Below, in pieces: positions 35,751 through 47,527 of a stretch of 64,000 nucleotides of DNA. The notes beneath the pieces are model-generated. The model was not told the origin of the DNA. It saw nothing but the letters and a program-made list of their open reading frames with translations, and did no database searches. The stretch lies in NCBI GenBank assembly GCA_014058105.1, contig JACGCM010002394.1:1-64000 (forward strand), read 5' to 3'. Every line of letters starts with the position of its first letter. Positions within the stretch are counted from its first letter, which is position 1. This stretch comes from Kingdonia uniflora. Its lineage: Eukaryota; Streptophyta; Magnoliopsida; Ranunculales; Circaeasteraceae. The translations under genes and the position numbers were made by a program.

Positions 35751-36244
35751 TGTAGTATCATATTCCCCAGATTCAACAAGAATTAAGCCAGCACTCTATA
35801 GTCGAAGATAGCTCAACATTCTATAGTCGAAGATAGCTCAACATTCTAGAAGATTCCGTCGGTCCTCGACTTACCAAAAGTAGCCGTGGCATGCCTGGTC
35901 AAGGAGGAATTATTAGAGATCCGCAGAGTTTACCCATTACCCCCGGAATAGGAGACTCTTTCTTTCTTTTTCTAAACTGCCTGCATATACTATAAATATA
36001 GGCAGAGAATAGGTTCTAAAGTACCGTACATCTTCATTTCTCTATCCTAATCACTAACAATACTCCAAAAACTTGTAATAACTAGTATCTATTAGATTTT
36101 ACATCAAATCCTCCTCGAGGTCGTAGTTTTTCTCAGTTTCTACTGAGTTTTCCACGTAAAATCTTGGTTGATAGCTCTTAATTACGCAATCTTTACGAAC
36201 AAGTATTAGCGAAGGTTTTTCCTCCCAGAAAACACGTCACTGCA
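35751..36244 (+). mobile_element. LTR B (middle LTR of plus-strand Tat composite)
   Basis: 494 bp, TGTAGTATCATATTCC...GTCACTGCA, followed by ATTTGCGCCACCTATGGGAA as primer-binding region. It has a 25-bp tandem duplication (TCTATAGTCGAAGATAGCTC..., 35795-35819 and 35820-35844) absent from LTRs A and C. Confidence 0.8.
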
Positions 36245-36306
36245 ATTTGCGCCACCTATGGGAATACTACACATTTTTCTGCCATTTCCAATCTAAACAC
36301 CATCCA

Positions 36307-37901
36307 ATGACAAACATGAACTTGAGAAGTTATTCTAGCACTGTAAGAGATCAGGACATTCCAGGAGTTCTTGATTTGTATGGTGCGGTTCTTGAACTTC
36401 AAAAACAAATGGCCTCAGAAAAATATTAGAGATTGGAAGATCAGCGTGTTCACGCTCAAGCTCTACAAACAGAGAGGGAAGAACGCAGAAAAGCACTAGA
36501 TCAACAGAGTCAAACACATCAAAAAGAGATGGAGAGATTGCGAAGAACACAAGATCGAATCATAGCTCGCCAAGCATCACCGCCACTGGCTCGAAGTGAA
36601 CATCGATCACGAGCAGTTCAACGCGATGATCAGTTAAGAGAGGATGACCAACGAATGTCTCAATCCAGATCTGGAAATCCTAATAGAGCCTCTCGACATT
36701 TTGGTTTAAATTCTTCGACCTCGACAACCCAAAGAAGTCGACGTACACCTCATCAAACCCCTTCGTCAGATAGAAGGCCCATCAGAGATAAATTAGGACC
36801 AGATAGACAGGGCGACTTTGTTCCTCAGATTGTAGCCTTACCTCATCCCCCAGAGCAATTCGTCACTCTGGATGACTTTAATTACATAATTCAAGCCATC
36901 AACTTTGATATCCCGGGCCGATGATCTGCGCTCGATAGGATCGAAACAAACCCTATTTCCCCATATCTCGAAAATATGCCTATTCCATAAAATTTCCATA
37001 TGCCCAAATTCATCATGTAAGCCTCACTGATCCACTTACACATGTTCAACATTTCAAAGCCGTTGTTTGGTTGTACTCCAAACTCGACCATATGCCTTGT
37101 CGACTATTTAACATGAGCCTAAAAGAAGAACCACTCTTATGGTTCCACACTATATAGGAAGCCTCCATCACATCTTTTATCCAATTACAAAATCTTTTCG
37201 AATCCAACTACGCTCATGCAAGGGAGCGGGAAATCATAGTGGACTATTTGTTTTACTTCGAGCAAGGCGCGAAAGAAACCATGGCAAGTTTTTATAAACG
37301 TTTCCTGCAAGAAACATGGAAGGTTGGAAATTTAGACCCCAAAATCGTGGTTCTTACTTCTTCCTTGCACATCGACTCCAAAGTTTGCGAAGAGCTTACT
37401 CTACACAAACCACTTACGATAACCGAAATGAATGACGTGGTTAATAATTGTATCGAGCTGGAGCGCTCGAAGAAAGATAAGATGAAAAGCTCATCTGTCA
37501 TAAATTCTTGAGAAGCATCTTCGACCCCGTCTCAAAGAGCAGTCACTACAGCAGTACCGATGTTGCCTGTCAAAAACACCAATAACATTAGAAGAAAAGA
37601 GGGCAAACCTGACAGACCTATCCCAATTCTGCCACCAATGATAACAACCCTCTCCGTTATCTTACCAATGATAAAAGGAGACGAGTGTTATCGTGCACCA
37701 CAGGTTTTTGCAGATCTTCCGAACAGACCCTTATGCCAGTATCATAATGTGCATAGTCATGAAACTGATAGCTGCTACTTCCTCATTCGTATCTTTCCCC
37801 GTATCCTCTTAGCTGGAAGACTCCATAATTATATCATCGACATTCAAAAATTTCACGACGAACAAGCAAAAACTACTGAAGTCGAGCAGAATCATATCTA
37901 G
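36307..37901 (+). pseudogene. Tat gag (copy B), few breaks
   Basis: MTNMNLRSYSSTVRDQDIPG at 36307; a stop at 36427, then an open 163-codon frame with the coil RVHAQALQTEREERRKALDQ and an Arg/Ser-rich linker. The capsid-like part is spread over 36925-37511 (FNMSLKEEP, YFEQGAKETMASFYKRFLQE, ELERSKKDKMK). The zinc-like motif CQYHNVHSHETDSC lies near 37736 and ends in an Asp/Glu-rich tail at 37901. The order is the same as in copy A but with fewer disruptions. Gag binds the element RNA and builds the particle. Confidence 0.75.
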
Positions 37902-38039
37902 GGCCCAGCTCGCCATTTGTATATGCTCGAGATCGAAAATGGGAAGAAAAGGAAACAAGACGATCGTATTATGTTTTGGTGCAAAATGACCTCCTCAGAC
38001 AAATCGGGAAAACTTCTTTCAAGTACCAGCAAATCCAGA

Positions 38040-38340
38040 CATCCTTACGAGATAACATTCGAGGACTGCGACACCAGTCATGTATAATACCCTCATGATA
38101 ACCCTCTTGTTATTATGCTCAAAGTGGGATAGGATTACTTATATACACTTCTCATCGATACAAGAAGTGCCACAGATATCTTATTCCGAAGAGCAATCGA
38201 AGTCTTAGGCCTCACAGATTCAGTAAAAGCTTCGGCAACAACAATCACAGGCTTCAATGGTTAAAAATAATCAGCCACAGGAGAAATCACTCTGCCAGTT
38301 CAAGCAGGTTCAGAAACCACATTCGTTAAATTTATAATAC
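38040..38340 (+). pseudogene. Tat aspartic protease (copy B), defective
   Basis: EITFEDCDTSHV, DNPLVIMLKVG, then LLIDTRSATDILFRRAIEVL (about 38150-38210) and TVITGFNG-like words, with stops. The residue after the active-site DT is Arg, where Gly is normal. Confidence 0.65.
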
Positions 38341-38585
38341 AGAGTCCAAATATTTAGGCATTTTAGAACGCAGTTGGTTACATTCAATCAAAGCAATACC
38401 CTCGACTTACTATTTAGTACTACATTTTCTTGCGGATCACGGAGTCTATGAAATCAAGGGCAGCCAAGCAGTCGCACGAATGTGGGAAAATACCATTATC
38501 AACCCTCATCCAGCAAAACTTCTCAAAGCATAACAACTACAGCATGACACACAACCCACATTTGAGAAACATGATGTTGAAATAG

Positions 38586-40692
38586 TTGAAATTACTGAAC
38601 TCGATGGCCCCGGGCACACAACCTTCATTGGATCCAAGTTGTCAATCGATAAAAAAAGAAGCCATGATATATCTACTTAAAAAAAACATCGACATCTTCG
38701 CTTGGACTATTCAAGAAATGCCCGGAATCGATCCTTCTATCGCTTGCCACCACCTCAACCTCCTTCCTGGCAGCAAGACAGTCATCCAAAAATGATAAAA
38801 AAAAATCTCCCTGACTTCCAGATGCAGTCAGCGAAGAAATTAATAAACTCCTTCGTGTCGACTTTATTCGGGAGGCTAAATATTCGAAGTGGGTTTCTAA
38901 TATCGTCGCCGTGCCCAAGAAAAATGGTAAAATACGGGTTTGTGTTGATTTTACTGAACCCAACATATTCAGACTCAGATAGTTTTTTGCTACCATTGAT
39001 TCCGCAACTTCTCGACTCAATTGCAGGACACGAACTTCTTTCTATGATAGATGCCGCCTTAGGATACAACCAAGTTCTACTTGCCGAAGAAGATCAGGAA
39101 AAAAATACTTTCATAACCGAATGAGGACTCTACTGTTTTACACGCCTTTTGGGCTAAAGAATGTTGGAGCCACTTACCAGCGATTGGTCACCCAAATGTT
39201 CAAAGATCGGCTTGGCATCATCATGGAAGTATATATCGATGATATGATCTGCAAAAGCCTACAAAGAGTAGACCATCTCAAAAACCTCCAAACCATCTTT
39301 GATATTCTTCGCCAATACAAGATGAAACTCAACCCAGAGAAATGTCAATTCGGCGTCACATCTGGAAAATTCCTGGGCCATCTAGCAAGCTAAAGAGGAA
39401 TCAAAATCGATCCAGCTCAAATCAAAGCACTCATTACAATGCCCTCTCCTCAAATGAGAAAAGATGTTTAAAAATTCGCCGGCAAGATAGCCGTTCTTCA
39501 AAGATTCATCTCAAAGTCATTTGATCGATGCAAACTTTTTTACCTTCTTCTTCGTGGCAACCCCACTCCTCTTTCGAACAAACAGCAAAAAGAAGTTATA
39601 TGGACTCCTGACTGTGAAATGGCATTCCAATATCTTAAATGATACTTGGGGCGTCCTTCTATAATGAGTACTCTCAATGATGGGAAATTACTCACCGTGT
39701 ACTTATCCCCAACTAAAGACTCCATCAGCCTTATCCTTATTCAAGAAGATCCAGGCATCGAGAAACTTATTTACTTTATCAGCAAAACTCTTATGCCTGC
39801 TGAAAAGCGATATACTACCACAGAGAAGCAATTTCCCTCTTTGGCTTGCAACTCTCAAAAACTCCGTCCATACTTTCAAGTTCACCCCATCAAAGTTATT
39901 ACAAAATACCCTCTCAAACTCGTACTCTCCAAAAAGGAAAAATCTCGACGAGTTCAACAATGGTCTGTTTTCCTTAGGGAATATGATATTTCTTTTTAAC
40001 CCCAAATATCCATCAAGGGACAAGCAGTGGCCAAATTTTTGGCATATTTTCCCGTTGAAGACCCAGATTGGGAAGAACTCAAAGGAATCTTCACTGACAA
40101 CTCAATTGCAGAACTGGACGCATGGTCCAAGAGTTCCAGTTGGTGACTTTTTATGGACGGATTAGCAGGATCACAAGGTTCCAGAATTGGCATAGTCCTC
40201 GTCACACCATCCAATCATCGCATAGAAAAAGCTCTCAAACTCAAATTTTATGCTACCAATAATGAAACAGAGTATGAAGGCTTCTTGTACAGTCTTGACC
40301 TCACACTTACTCACGGAGCTGAGGAATTAGCAGTCAATGCCAACTCCTTACTCGTCACCAATCATTGCAATAAAACTTTTAGGATAACAGGGAAAATGGT
40401 TGATTATGCTGCCCAGATTGAAGAAAAGATGAAAAAATTCAAACATGCCACTATTTCGTATTTACCTCGGCAAGAAAATCGTCATGCCGATGCCTTAGCT
40501 TACATTCCTATCATGCTGGGAGACAGTGAAAAAAGATCTTTAGAAATCGAGATCCTCAAACACTCTAGCCTCGATATCTTATCCATACTCCACTTAACCG
40601 TTACTGAAGATGACGACCCTGAAGACTGGAGAAAACCATTTTCTGCTTACCTCAACTCTAACATCCTCCCCCCTAACAAAGAAGAAGCTTGA
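38586..40692 (+). pseudogene. Tat reverse transcriptase and RNase H (copy B)
   Basis: RT blocks: KNIDIFAWTIQEMPGIDPSI (about 38690-38750), WVSNIVAVPKKNGKIRVCVD (38887-38946), FGLKNVGATYQRLVTQMFKD, and the active-site motif VYIDDMICKS (39229-39258) followed by MKLNPEKCQFGV. A connection domain follows (RYTTTEKQFPSLA). RNase H has DGLAGSQGSRIGIVLVTPSN (from 40156), KLKFYATNNETEYEGF and PRQENRHADALAYI. Frame changes near 38820, 38980 and 39395 and stops near 39471 disrupt it. The YIDD aspartates are intact; the enzyme would copy element RNA and remove it. Confidence 0.8.
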
Positions 40693-41860
40693 TCCCTGTT
40701 AGCCAAGTGCCTCCAATTCATAGTCCAAAATGGTATATTATATCGACTCACTGGAGGAGGGCCACATATCAAATGTATATCGCTAAAATAGGCTCAGATC
40801 AAAATCAGAGAACTTCACAAAGGTATATGTAGTGGACATGTTTCTGGAAGATCACTAGCTCAACGTGTATTCACACATGGACTATATTGGCCCAAGATGA
40901 GACAAGACTGTGAAGACATTTTTTGGAAGTGCTACAAATGTCAAATTCACGCTCAGGACATCAAGAACCCTGCCCTCGACTTACATGTTAGTAATGTCCT
41001 TTGGCCATTTAAACGATGGGGAATTGATATCATTGGCCCTTTCCATCCAGCTTTGGGAAACAAAAGATTCGTCTTTGTAGCCACTGATTACTTCACCAAA
41101 TGGGTCGAAGCAGTTCCTCTATGCCATACTGATGAAAATGAGGTCATCAAATTCCTTTGGGAGCACATCATTACCCGGTTTGGTTGTCCATAAATGATAC
41201 GTTTTGATAATGGTAAATAGTTCATCAGCGCTAAAGTCCTTGCTTTCCTTCATAAATACAAGATTCAGTTGATAACTTCCACACCATATTACCCTCAAGG
41301 CAATGAACAAGTTGAAGCCATCAACAAAAGTATCAAATCTGGCTTATACAAGCGCCTTGACGACAAAAAAGGTAGATGGGTCGGCGAACTACTCAGTGTA
41401 TTATGGGCTTACCACACCACTCCCCGAATCTTAACAGGGTACACTCCATTCATGATGGCTTTCGGTACTAATAATGTCATACCCTTAGACCTCGACCTCC
41501 CAAGTACTCGACGCAAAATTTTAGATGAAGACAATGAACTCAGCCTCCTTTGCAACATCAATTGGATTAAGGAAACCAGGGACAAGGCCATTGCAAATTT
41601 AGGCCGTTACCATGATACATTGAAAAACACATACAGCAAGAAAGTTTGAGAATGGAAATTTGATATTGAAGACCTTGTCCCACGATGAATACAGGATCAT
41701 ACTCGACCTAAGCATTCTAGAAAATTATCAGAAAACTGGGAAGGACCCTATATTGTATGCAACAAAACAGATAGCGGAACTTATTAGCTTATGATTGAAG
41801 ACGAAGTTCAACTTGAGTACCCATGGAACACTACTAAGCTTAAACTCTTCTACAGATGAT
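40693..41860 (+). pseudogene. Tat integrase (copy B)
   Basis: HHCC-type finger end CYKCQIHAQDIKNPALDLH (40930-40986), core GIDIIGPFHPALGNKRFVFV, DYFTKWVEAVPLCHT, HIITRFGCP, IRFDNG and [20 protein letters not shown], giving the D, D and E positions. A C-terminal part follows (RDKAIANLGRYHDTLKNTYS). Stops at 41191, 41218 and 41647 are mostly single-base changes. Integrase inserts the cDNA. The order PR-RT-RNase H-integrase is that of Ty3/Gypsy elements. Confidence 0.8.
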
Positions 41861-41930
41861 TCCCTATAATCTTTTACTTCAAATCAAATAAACAATTTGT
41901 TATACATTTTCTTCTTTTCTACGTCGATTT

Positions 41931-42250
41931 GTCCTCGATCTATAATTTTCAAGTATCTATTTGACAATCGATCTTTCTACTATTTCAAATTGTCCTCGAT
42001 CTATACTTTTCAAATATCTATTTGACAATCGATCTTTCTACTATTTCGAATTGTCCTCGATCTATACTTTTCAAGTATCTAATTGACAATCGATCTCTTT
42101 TTACTTTGATTTTTCCTCGATCTATACTTTTTGAGTATCTATCTGACAATCGATCTCTTTCTATATCGATTTGTTCTCGATCTATACTTCTCAAGTATAT
42201 ACTGACAAATGATCTTTTTACTACTTCATTTTTTCTCAATCAATACTTAC
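41931..42250 (+). repeat. About five tandem copies of a 60-bp repeat, 3' of pol
   Basis: CCTCGATCTATACTTTTCAA recurs with a period of about 60 bp (starts near 41933, 41992, 42053, 42113, 42172), each followed by GTATCTA-TTGACAATCGATC and a T-rich spacer. It directly follows the integrase end. Tandem repeats in the 3' untranslated region are a known habit of Tat/Ogre elements. Confidence 0.9.
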
Positions 42251-42775
42251 CAAGTATGCTAGAGAAAAATTAATTCCTTACTATCCTGATTTTCTTTAAG
42301 GTCTTTGCTTACTGAAGTATCCTAAAACCTATCTCGACTTCACGCAACCACTATCCAATTACAGGATAGTTTACTTCGCTCTCTTTACTTGTCGACCAAT
42401 CTCTAATGAGCTCTTGTTCTTCTCCAAATCTAAATCCAGTTGCCTATCTCCAAATAAACATCTGGTACTCCTTACTTGCCATTTATTGTCCACCATTCAC
42501 ATTTCGAGCACACAAGCAATCTTTACTTTTCTGCTCAAATCTAATATCACTTTATCACATATACTACTTCAACTTATTTTCAAATGCAAAATAGCTAATT
42601 AAACAAAACATTAAACATACACCATCATCCTTCGCACACACAAAATTCAAATGTTTTCAGTCTCACTGACCATTTGTTACAGACTTTCATTAAACCAACA
42701 TTCTTTAGTAAAGATTTAACATTTCAGACGAGTATTTATCTTTATTTAAGGCACCTTCAGGTACCTGCACATCTG

Positions 42776-42970
42776 CTACTTACCCAGGAAGATGACCTTC
42801 CCCTCCATCATCATTTCATTGTCGACTAATTCAGTTCCTCTACGAACATCCAACGTCTGGGGTACATCATCATCTGAACTGTCATCACATGGTAGCCCAC
42901 CGGCCTTCACAACTCCTTTGTAATATATTTTCCTTTCCTCAGCATCATCAAACTGCTCCTTAAAGTGCAT
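42776..42970 (-). CDS. Small acidic antisense ORF of plus-strand Tat element
   Basis: A 64-codon minus-strand frame: MHFKEQFDDAEERKIYYKGV, then CDDSSDDDVPQTLDVRRGTE. It lies 3' of the antisense coiled-coil ORF at 43061 and is probably its last part or a separate small frame, as in the outer element. No domain recognised. Confidence 0.35.
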   Translation of the reverse strand: MHFKEQFDDAEERKIYYKGVVKAGGLPCDDSSDDDVPQTLDVRRGTELVDNEMMMEGKVIFLGK

Positions 42971-43060
42971 CCTCCCTTCATAACACTTTTACAGCGTTTC
43001 TTCGTTCATCTTCTCTTTCATCTCATCGAGCGATTTCTTATGATCCTGCTCCATTGATCT

Positions 43061-44950
43061 TCAAACATCGGCAACATCTTTCTCGAACTCAGCTTTCTGC
43101 ACTGCCAAGGCTTCTTTCTTTTCTTTCTCTAGCACTTTTTTTTTCTCAGCCAATGCAACCTCCTTCGCCTTGTTTGCTTCTAATTTATACCTATTCAGCG
43201 TCGCATTCAGCTTGGCATTCTTTGCAGTCAATTTTTTCTTGATATATTTGTACGCAACCAGCCGGTTCGCTAAATCACCACTACCCTCCACACGACCCAT
43301 TTCTTTACTCAACACCGTCCTAATCTGCATAAAAGTCATATTATGTGTATTTGTTTGACTTACCAAACTTTTCATTCGAGCATAAGCTTTAAAATTTCTC
43401 ACCTTCGCCAAGTTACTTTATGCCTCACCTAAAAAGGTATCCAAACTATCAATTCCCACAATGCACTCTGCCATATCTTTCTTCAGCACATTTGCCCCGA
43501 CAGAAAAAGACTCCATAGTCTTCAACATCTCTATATCAAACTCCTTCCTTAATTTCTGCCTCGTAGTCCCACCAGTCATCTTCTTGGGAACCGCACTGCT
43601 CAAACTTTGTAGAGGTAATCCACTCACCACAACAACAGGATTATCAGTTCCTTCGACACCCTTAGAAGATGATTGTCGGGTAGTCCTCTTTGGGTTTAGC
43701 AACGGAGGTATTTTCGCATTTACCTTCCTTTTCCTCATATTTTTGCCTAAAGACTCCCCCATTATCACATCGATCTCTGTATCTGTGTTGTATTCTATCA
43801 ACGAAGGGTTATTCAGGGGAAAAGTTGCATCTGCAGCTCTTTTGTTCTTGGCCAACATTTTTCCCTCAATAATTGACACTTCATCACCATTAGTTCTCGA
43901 TCTTTTAAGCCCAGCTTCTTGAAAAATTATACTCAGACGATCTGGATCAATCGTTAAGTTATCGATCCTGCCAAAGAATCCTTTTCTTATCTTATACAAT
44001 TTCTCATTTACTTCCGTTATCTTCCCAATCTTCTTCAATGCTGTAACACAAAGAAGTAACACATCTATACACAACATACATCTAACCTGAAAATACATCA
44101 AACTTAAAACATTTAAGTTACCTAACCATAGACCTAGATGAAACACTTTCTTATAAGCGGCTCCCCTGGGTCTTTTTTATCGAACTCATACTTTTTGGAC
44201 ACTAGTAAACGTTCTTTGGTATATCGACCTCCAGTTGATGCCATATCGTAAAACATTGGCCTCTTCAAGAACCTCGCCAAATAACAATACCCTTTTAATT
44301 TCGGGTTCATTTTCATCGTGTAGTACACACACAAATCATCTGCAGTTATTACCTCCTCCCCTCTAGCTTTAAGTCTACCATTTATCATACCACATACCCT
44401 AAATAGGTCATATACATTCAGATTGAATTAACCCGGGGCAACATCGAAGAAATTAATTAATTTTTTCTAATCCGCCCTAAGGGGTAGCTTTAGCCCTTTC
44501 TTTATCTGTTCTCGATTAACCAGAATACCATTTAAGGGTATGTCATGGTCGATCATTTCGTATTGATACTTCTCTAGTCTCACATCCCCAGGAATACCAT
44601 ACTTCTTTTAAAATTTAATAATTTCTTTGGTCTCTAAACCCTCTCCATAACAAGCTTCTTCGTCCTCTTCTACATCTACTTCCCCATCCCCACTCCCTTC
44701 TCGATCACTCGCCTGAGGCTCATGATCTTTACCAGTCTCAATGACTTTTTCCTCAGATACTTCATGCACACTTGACGCTACCCTAAACTATTCCCCACCC
44801 CCTGTATCCACACTGCTCGAACCTACCTTGTATCTCCCCCCCAATTGTTACACACACATTCTCACATCGATTATCAAAGGTATTACATCTTCGAGACTCG
44901 TAAATATATCTTTTTCATCATTTAAATTGGGTTCAACCATTATTGGAACT
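43061..44950 (-). pseudogene. Tat antisense gene (aORF) of the plus-strand element
   Basis: Minus-strand frames in order: 44388-44134 ([40 protein letters not shown]), 44146-43418 (KIGKITEVNEKLYKIRKGFF; basic patches KNMRKRKVNAK and NPKRTTRQSSSKG, nuclear-localisation-like; ends ECIVGIDSLDTFLGEA), and 43411-43061 (a coiled coil KKKLTAKNAKLNATLNRYKL, then EKKKVLEKEKKEALAVQKAE). GT/AG-like words near 44120 and 44045 could mark an intron at the frame switch. It lies 3' of integrase and opposite to gag-pol, as in the outer Tat element. The two genes share architecture (conserved N-terminal domain, Lys-rich centre, coiled-coil tail). Function unknown. Confidence 0.6.
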
Positions 44951-44998
44951 TGTACATCAGATTCAATATTTTAACACAGTTAGAATCTTTCATATGCG

Positions 44999-45001
<3 letters not shown>

Positions 45002-45060
<59 letters not shown>
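45002..45060. repeat. AT microsatellite, about 29 units
   Basis: Uninterrupted (AT)n. It sits at the seam between the end of the copy-B antisense gene and the second integrase copy. Confidence 0.95.
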
Positions 45061-45062
<2 letters not shown>

Positions 45063-45228
45063 CTAAGTTCATATATTTATAAAGATATCGTTGTTGAGAT
45101 AACTCTCCAACACCTCATTCACTTTACCATCTGTTACTATCAGAGGTGGACCTATCGTTTTAGAGTAGGGGGGTTGTATTAAAGAAAATGTTTGTGTTGG
45201 GTTAAATTGGGCGTTCGGGGGGCGAAGA

Positions 45229-46175
45229 ATGCGACAAGACTGCGAAGACTTTGTTCGTAGATGCTACAAATGCCAAATCCACACTCAAGACATCAAAAGC
45301 CCAGCACTCGACTTGCACATAAGCAATGTCTTCTGGCCATTCAAAAGATGGGGGATCGATATCATTGGACCCTTCCACCCAGCATCGAGCAATCAAAAAT
45401 TCATTCTCGTGGCCATAGACTACTTTACCAAATGGTAGAGGCAGTTTCTTTATGTCATACTAACAAAAATGAGGCTATTAAGTTTCTTTGGGAGCACATC
45501 ATAACCAGATTTGGCTGCCCACACATGATACGATCTGATAATGACATGCAATTCATCAGCAGCAAAGTTCTCAGTTTCCTCCACAAATACAAAATTTAAC
45601 TATCTACTTCAACACCATACTACCCTCATGGAAACGGACAAGCTGAAGCCATCAACAAAAGTATCAAATCAGGACTACGCAAATGCCTCGACGAGAAGAA
45701 AGACAGATGAGTTGATAAATTACTAAGTGTGCTATGGCCATACCAGACAACTCCTCGAACATCCACAGGCTGTACTCCATTTATGATGGCCTTCGACACA
45801 AAAATTGTCATACCTTCTGACCTCGATCTACCAAGTGGTCGAAGAAAAATCGTGGATAAAAACAATGAGCTAGGTCTCCTTTGCAACCTCAACTGGATCA
45901 AAAAAACTCAAGACAAAGCCATTACAAACTTGGGACGGTACCATGACACACTCAATAAAGCTTACAACAAGAAGGCTCAAAAGCAGAAATTTGGCATTGT
46001 CAACCTCGTCCTTCGACAAATTCAAGATAGTACCCGGCCAAAAAAATTTGGAAAATTATCAGAAGACTAGGAAGGCCCATATATTATCAGTGATAAAACC
46101 GATAGTGGGACTTACTGGCTAATGACTGAAGACAAAATACAGCTCGAATATCTATGGAATATAGACTAACTAAAA
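45229..46175 (+). pseudogene. Second Tat integrase (copy A remainder)
   Basis: MRQDCEDFVRRCYKCQIHTQ, then GIDIIGPFHPASSNQKFILV, HIITRFGCPHMIRSDND and [24 protein letters not shown] words, and TKIVIPSDLDLPSGRRKIVD with a C-terminal KFGKLSED. Near-parallel to 40897-41860 but distinct in sequence. It reads without the preceding RT, which fits copy A having lost its middle. Stops near 45436, 45598 and 45708. Confidence 0.75.
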
Positions 46176-46269
46176 ATAATTTACATATGACAACTGTAAC
46201 CACTTTAGACGATTCCAATACAACTATCTTTACTTTCAATTAAATCTTTAATATCTTTACAATCATTAT

Positions 46270-46400
46270 TACTATCTTTACTTGGTCTCGATCTATACTT
46301 AATAAGTATGCATCTACACTACCACTCATCATTACTATCTTTACTTAGTCTTGATCCATACTTGATAAGTATGCGTGAAAACTAACATTCAATTCTTCAA
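46270..46400 (+). repeat. Two copies of a 3'-UTR repeat related to 41931-42250
   Basis: GGTCTCGATCTATACTTAAT and AGTCTTGATCCATACTTGAT, about 65 bp apart, each followed by AAGTATGC. The position after the second integrase matches the 60-bp array of copy B. Confidence 0.6.
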
Positions 46401-46832
46401 TAAATGATATCCTATTACAGGATAATCTTGCTTGAATTCATTACTTATTGAGCAAAACATGTCATGTTTTGTTCTTTTCTATCCAAATCCAGATATCCAA
46501 TTAAGGGTTAATATCTGGTACTCATTCCTGATACTTGCCATTACATGGACATCTTTCAATCATCAAACTACTTGCTTCCAGGCAATGCTCGCTACTATCT
46601 ACATTCGTATTTAAAACTATAAATCTTGTCGAATATCAACACTTAGCATAAGTTTAACAAAAACTATGCATCAATTATTTTTAAACAAAATTCTTCGAAA
46701 ACATAAACATCGTCATTCAAAAACATAGAAAAATATTGTTTCGGTCCCATCGACCATTTTTACATCTCTGATCAGTAAATATTGTTACAAACGTGATTTA
46801 CTCTATAGGGAGAGACACTACATCATCGACCT

Positions 46833-47201
46833 TCACGAATCTACTTGGAGCGAGCTCATCCAGTATTTCCCAGGATGCAAACCCTTAGAATTCATCATCG
46901 CAGGATTATGGGCAACCTCCATCCCACTAGGAACTTTAGGGGTCCAAATATTTTCCTGTAGCAAAAAATTACAAAAAAATTCTTTGGGTCGACAAGATCC
47001 ACATGACGCCAAGCCAGCCTTCGTATCATCATCTTCAATATGAACAGTTGCCCCTTCTCTAAGTATTTGATGAAGTCCAATACCTTCTGCAACAGCAACT
47101 GATACTAGCTCCAATGGATACCCCGCGTGAAAATGCACTCTAACTCTACCTCCCCCAATTTCCCTCACTATGATGACCAACGGTACATGATTAAAAAACA
47201 A
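46833..47201 (-). CDS. Antisense ORF near the 3' LTR of plus-strand Tat element
   Basis: A 122-codon minus-strand frame starting MFFNHVPLVIIVREIGGGRV, with VAVAEGIGLHQILREGATVH and CGSCRPKEFFCNFLLQENIW. No domain recognised. It occupies the same place (between antisense coiled-coil gene and LTR) as the MV(K/R)TRSQ ORFs of the outer element, but does not look similar to them. Confidence 0.35.
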   Translation of the reverse strand: MFFNHVPLVIIVREIGGGRVRVHFHAGYPLELVSVAVAEGIGLHQILREGATVHIEDDDTKAGLASCGSCRPKEFFCNFLLQENIWTPKVPSGMEVAHNPAMMNSKGLHPGKYWMSSLQVDS

Positions 47202-47527
47202 AGACTTATAACCACACTTTACCTCTATATAGTCATCACAGTCACCGTCTACAACCTCGGGTCACTTGCTACGCCACACCTGGAGAAACATCTTTCCCAA
47301 TCATCCACCAAACAAATTCTTCTTTAAACCATCAATTTATATCCCCCACTTCCAGCTCCAAAGTCCAATATTTTGCATTAAATGCTCCCAGGAAAAGCAT
47401 AACCAGATTTACTTGACTTTGACTTGGAAATGACAACGTAAAGACTTGTGTAAAGATTTGACAACCTCATCAACTTCTGATTTCTTCTCGACACAACCAC
47501 AAGTACTTATGCCGAGAATAAGGCGAT

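Noticed and set aside
36307..41860. Endogenous pararetrovirus (caulimovirid) origin of the pol regions
   Set aside because: LTRs, target duplications and RNase H before integrase with Tat-type gag indicate Ty3/Gypsy; no movement protein or coat domain was seen.
41931..42250. Regular 60-bp spacing that resembles a CRISPR array
   Set aside because: Whole units repeat, spacers are also similar, and it sits in the 3' region of a plant retroelement; it is a tandem repeat.
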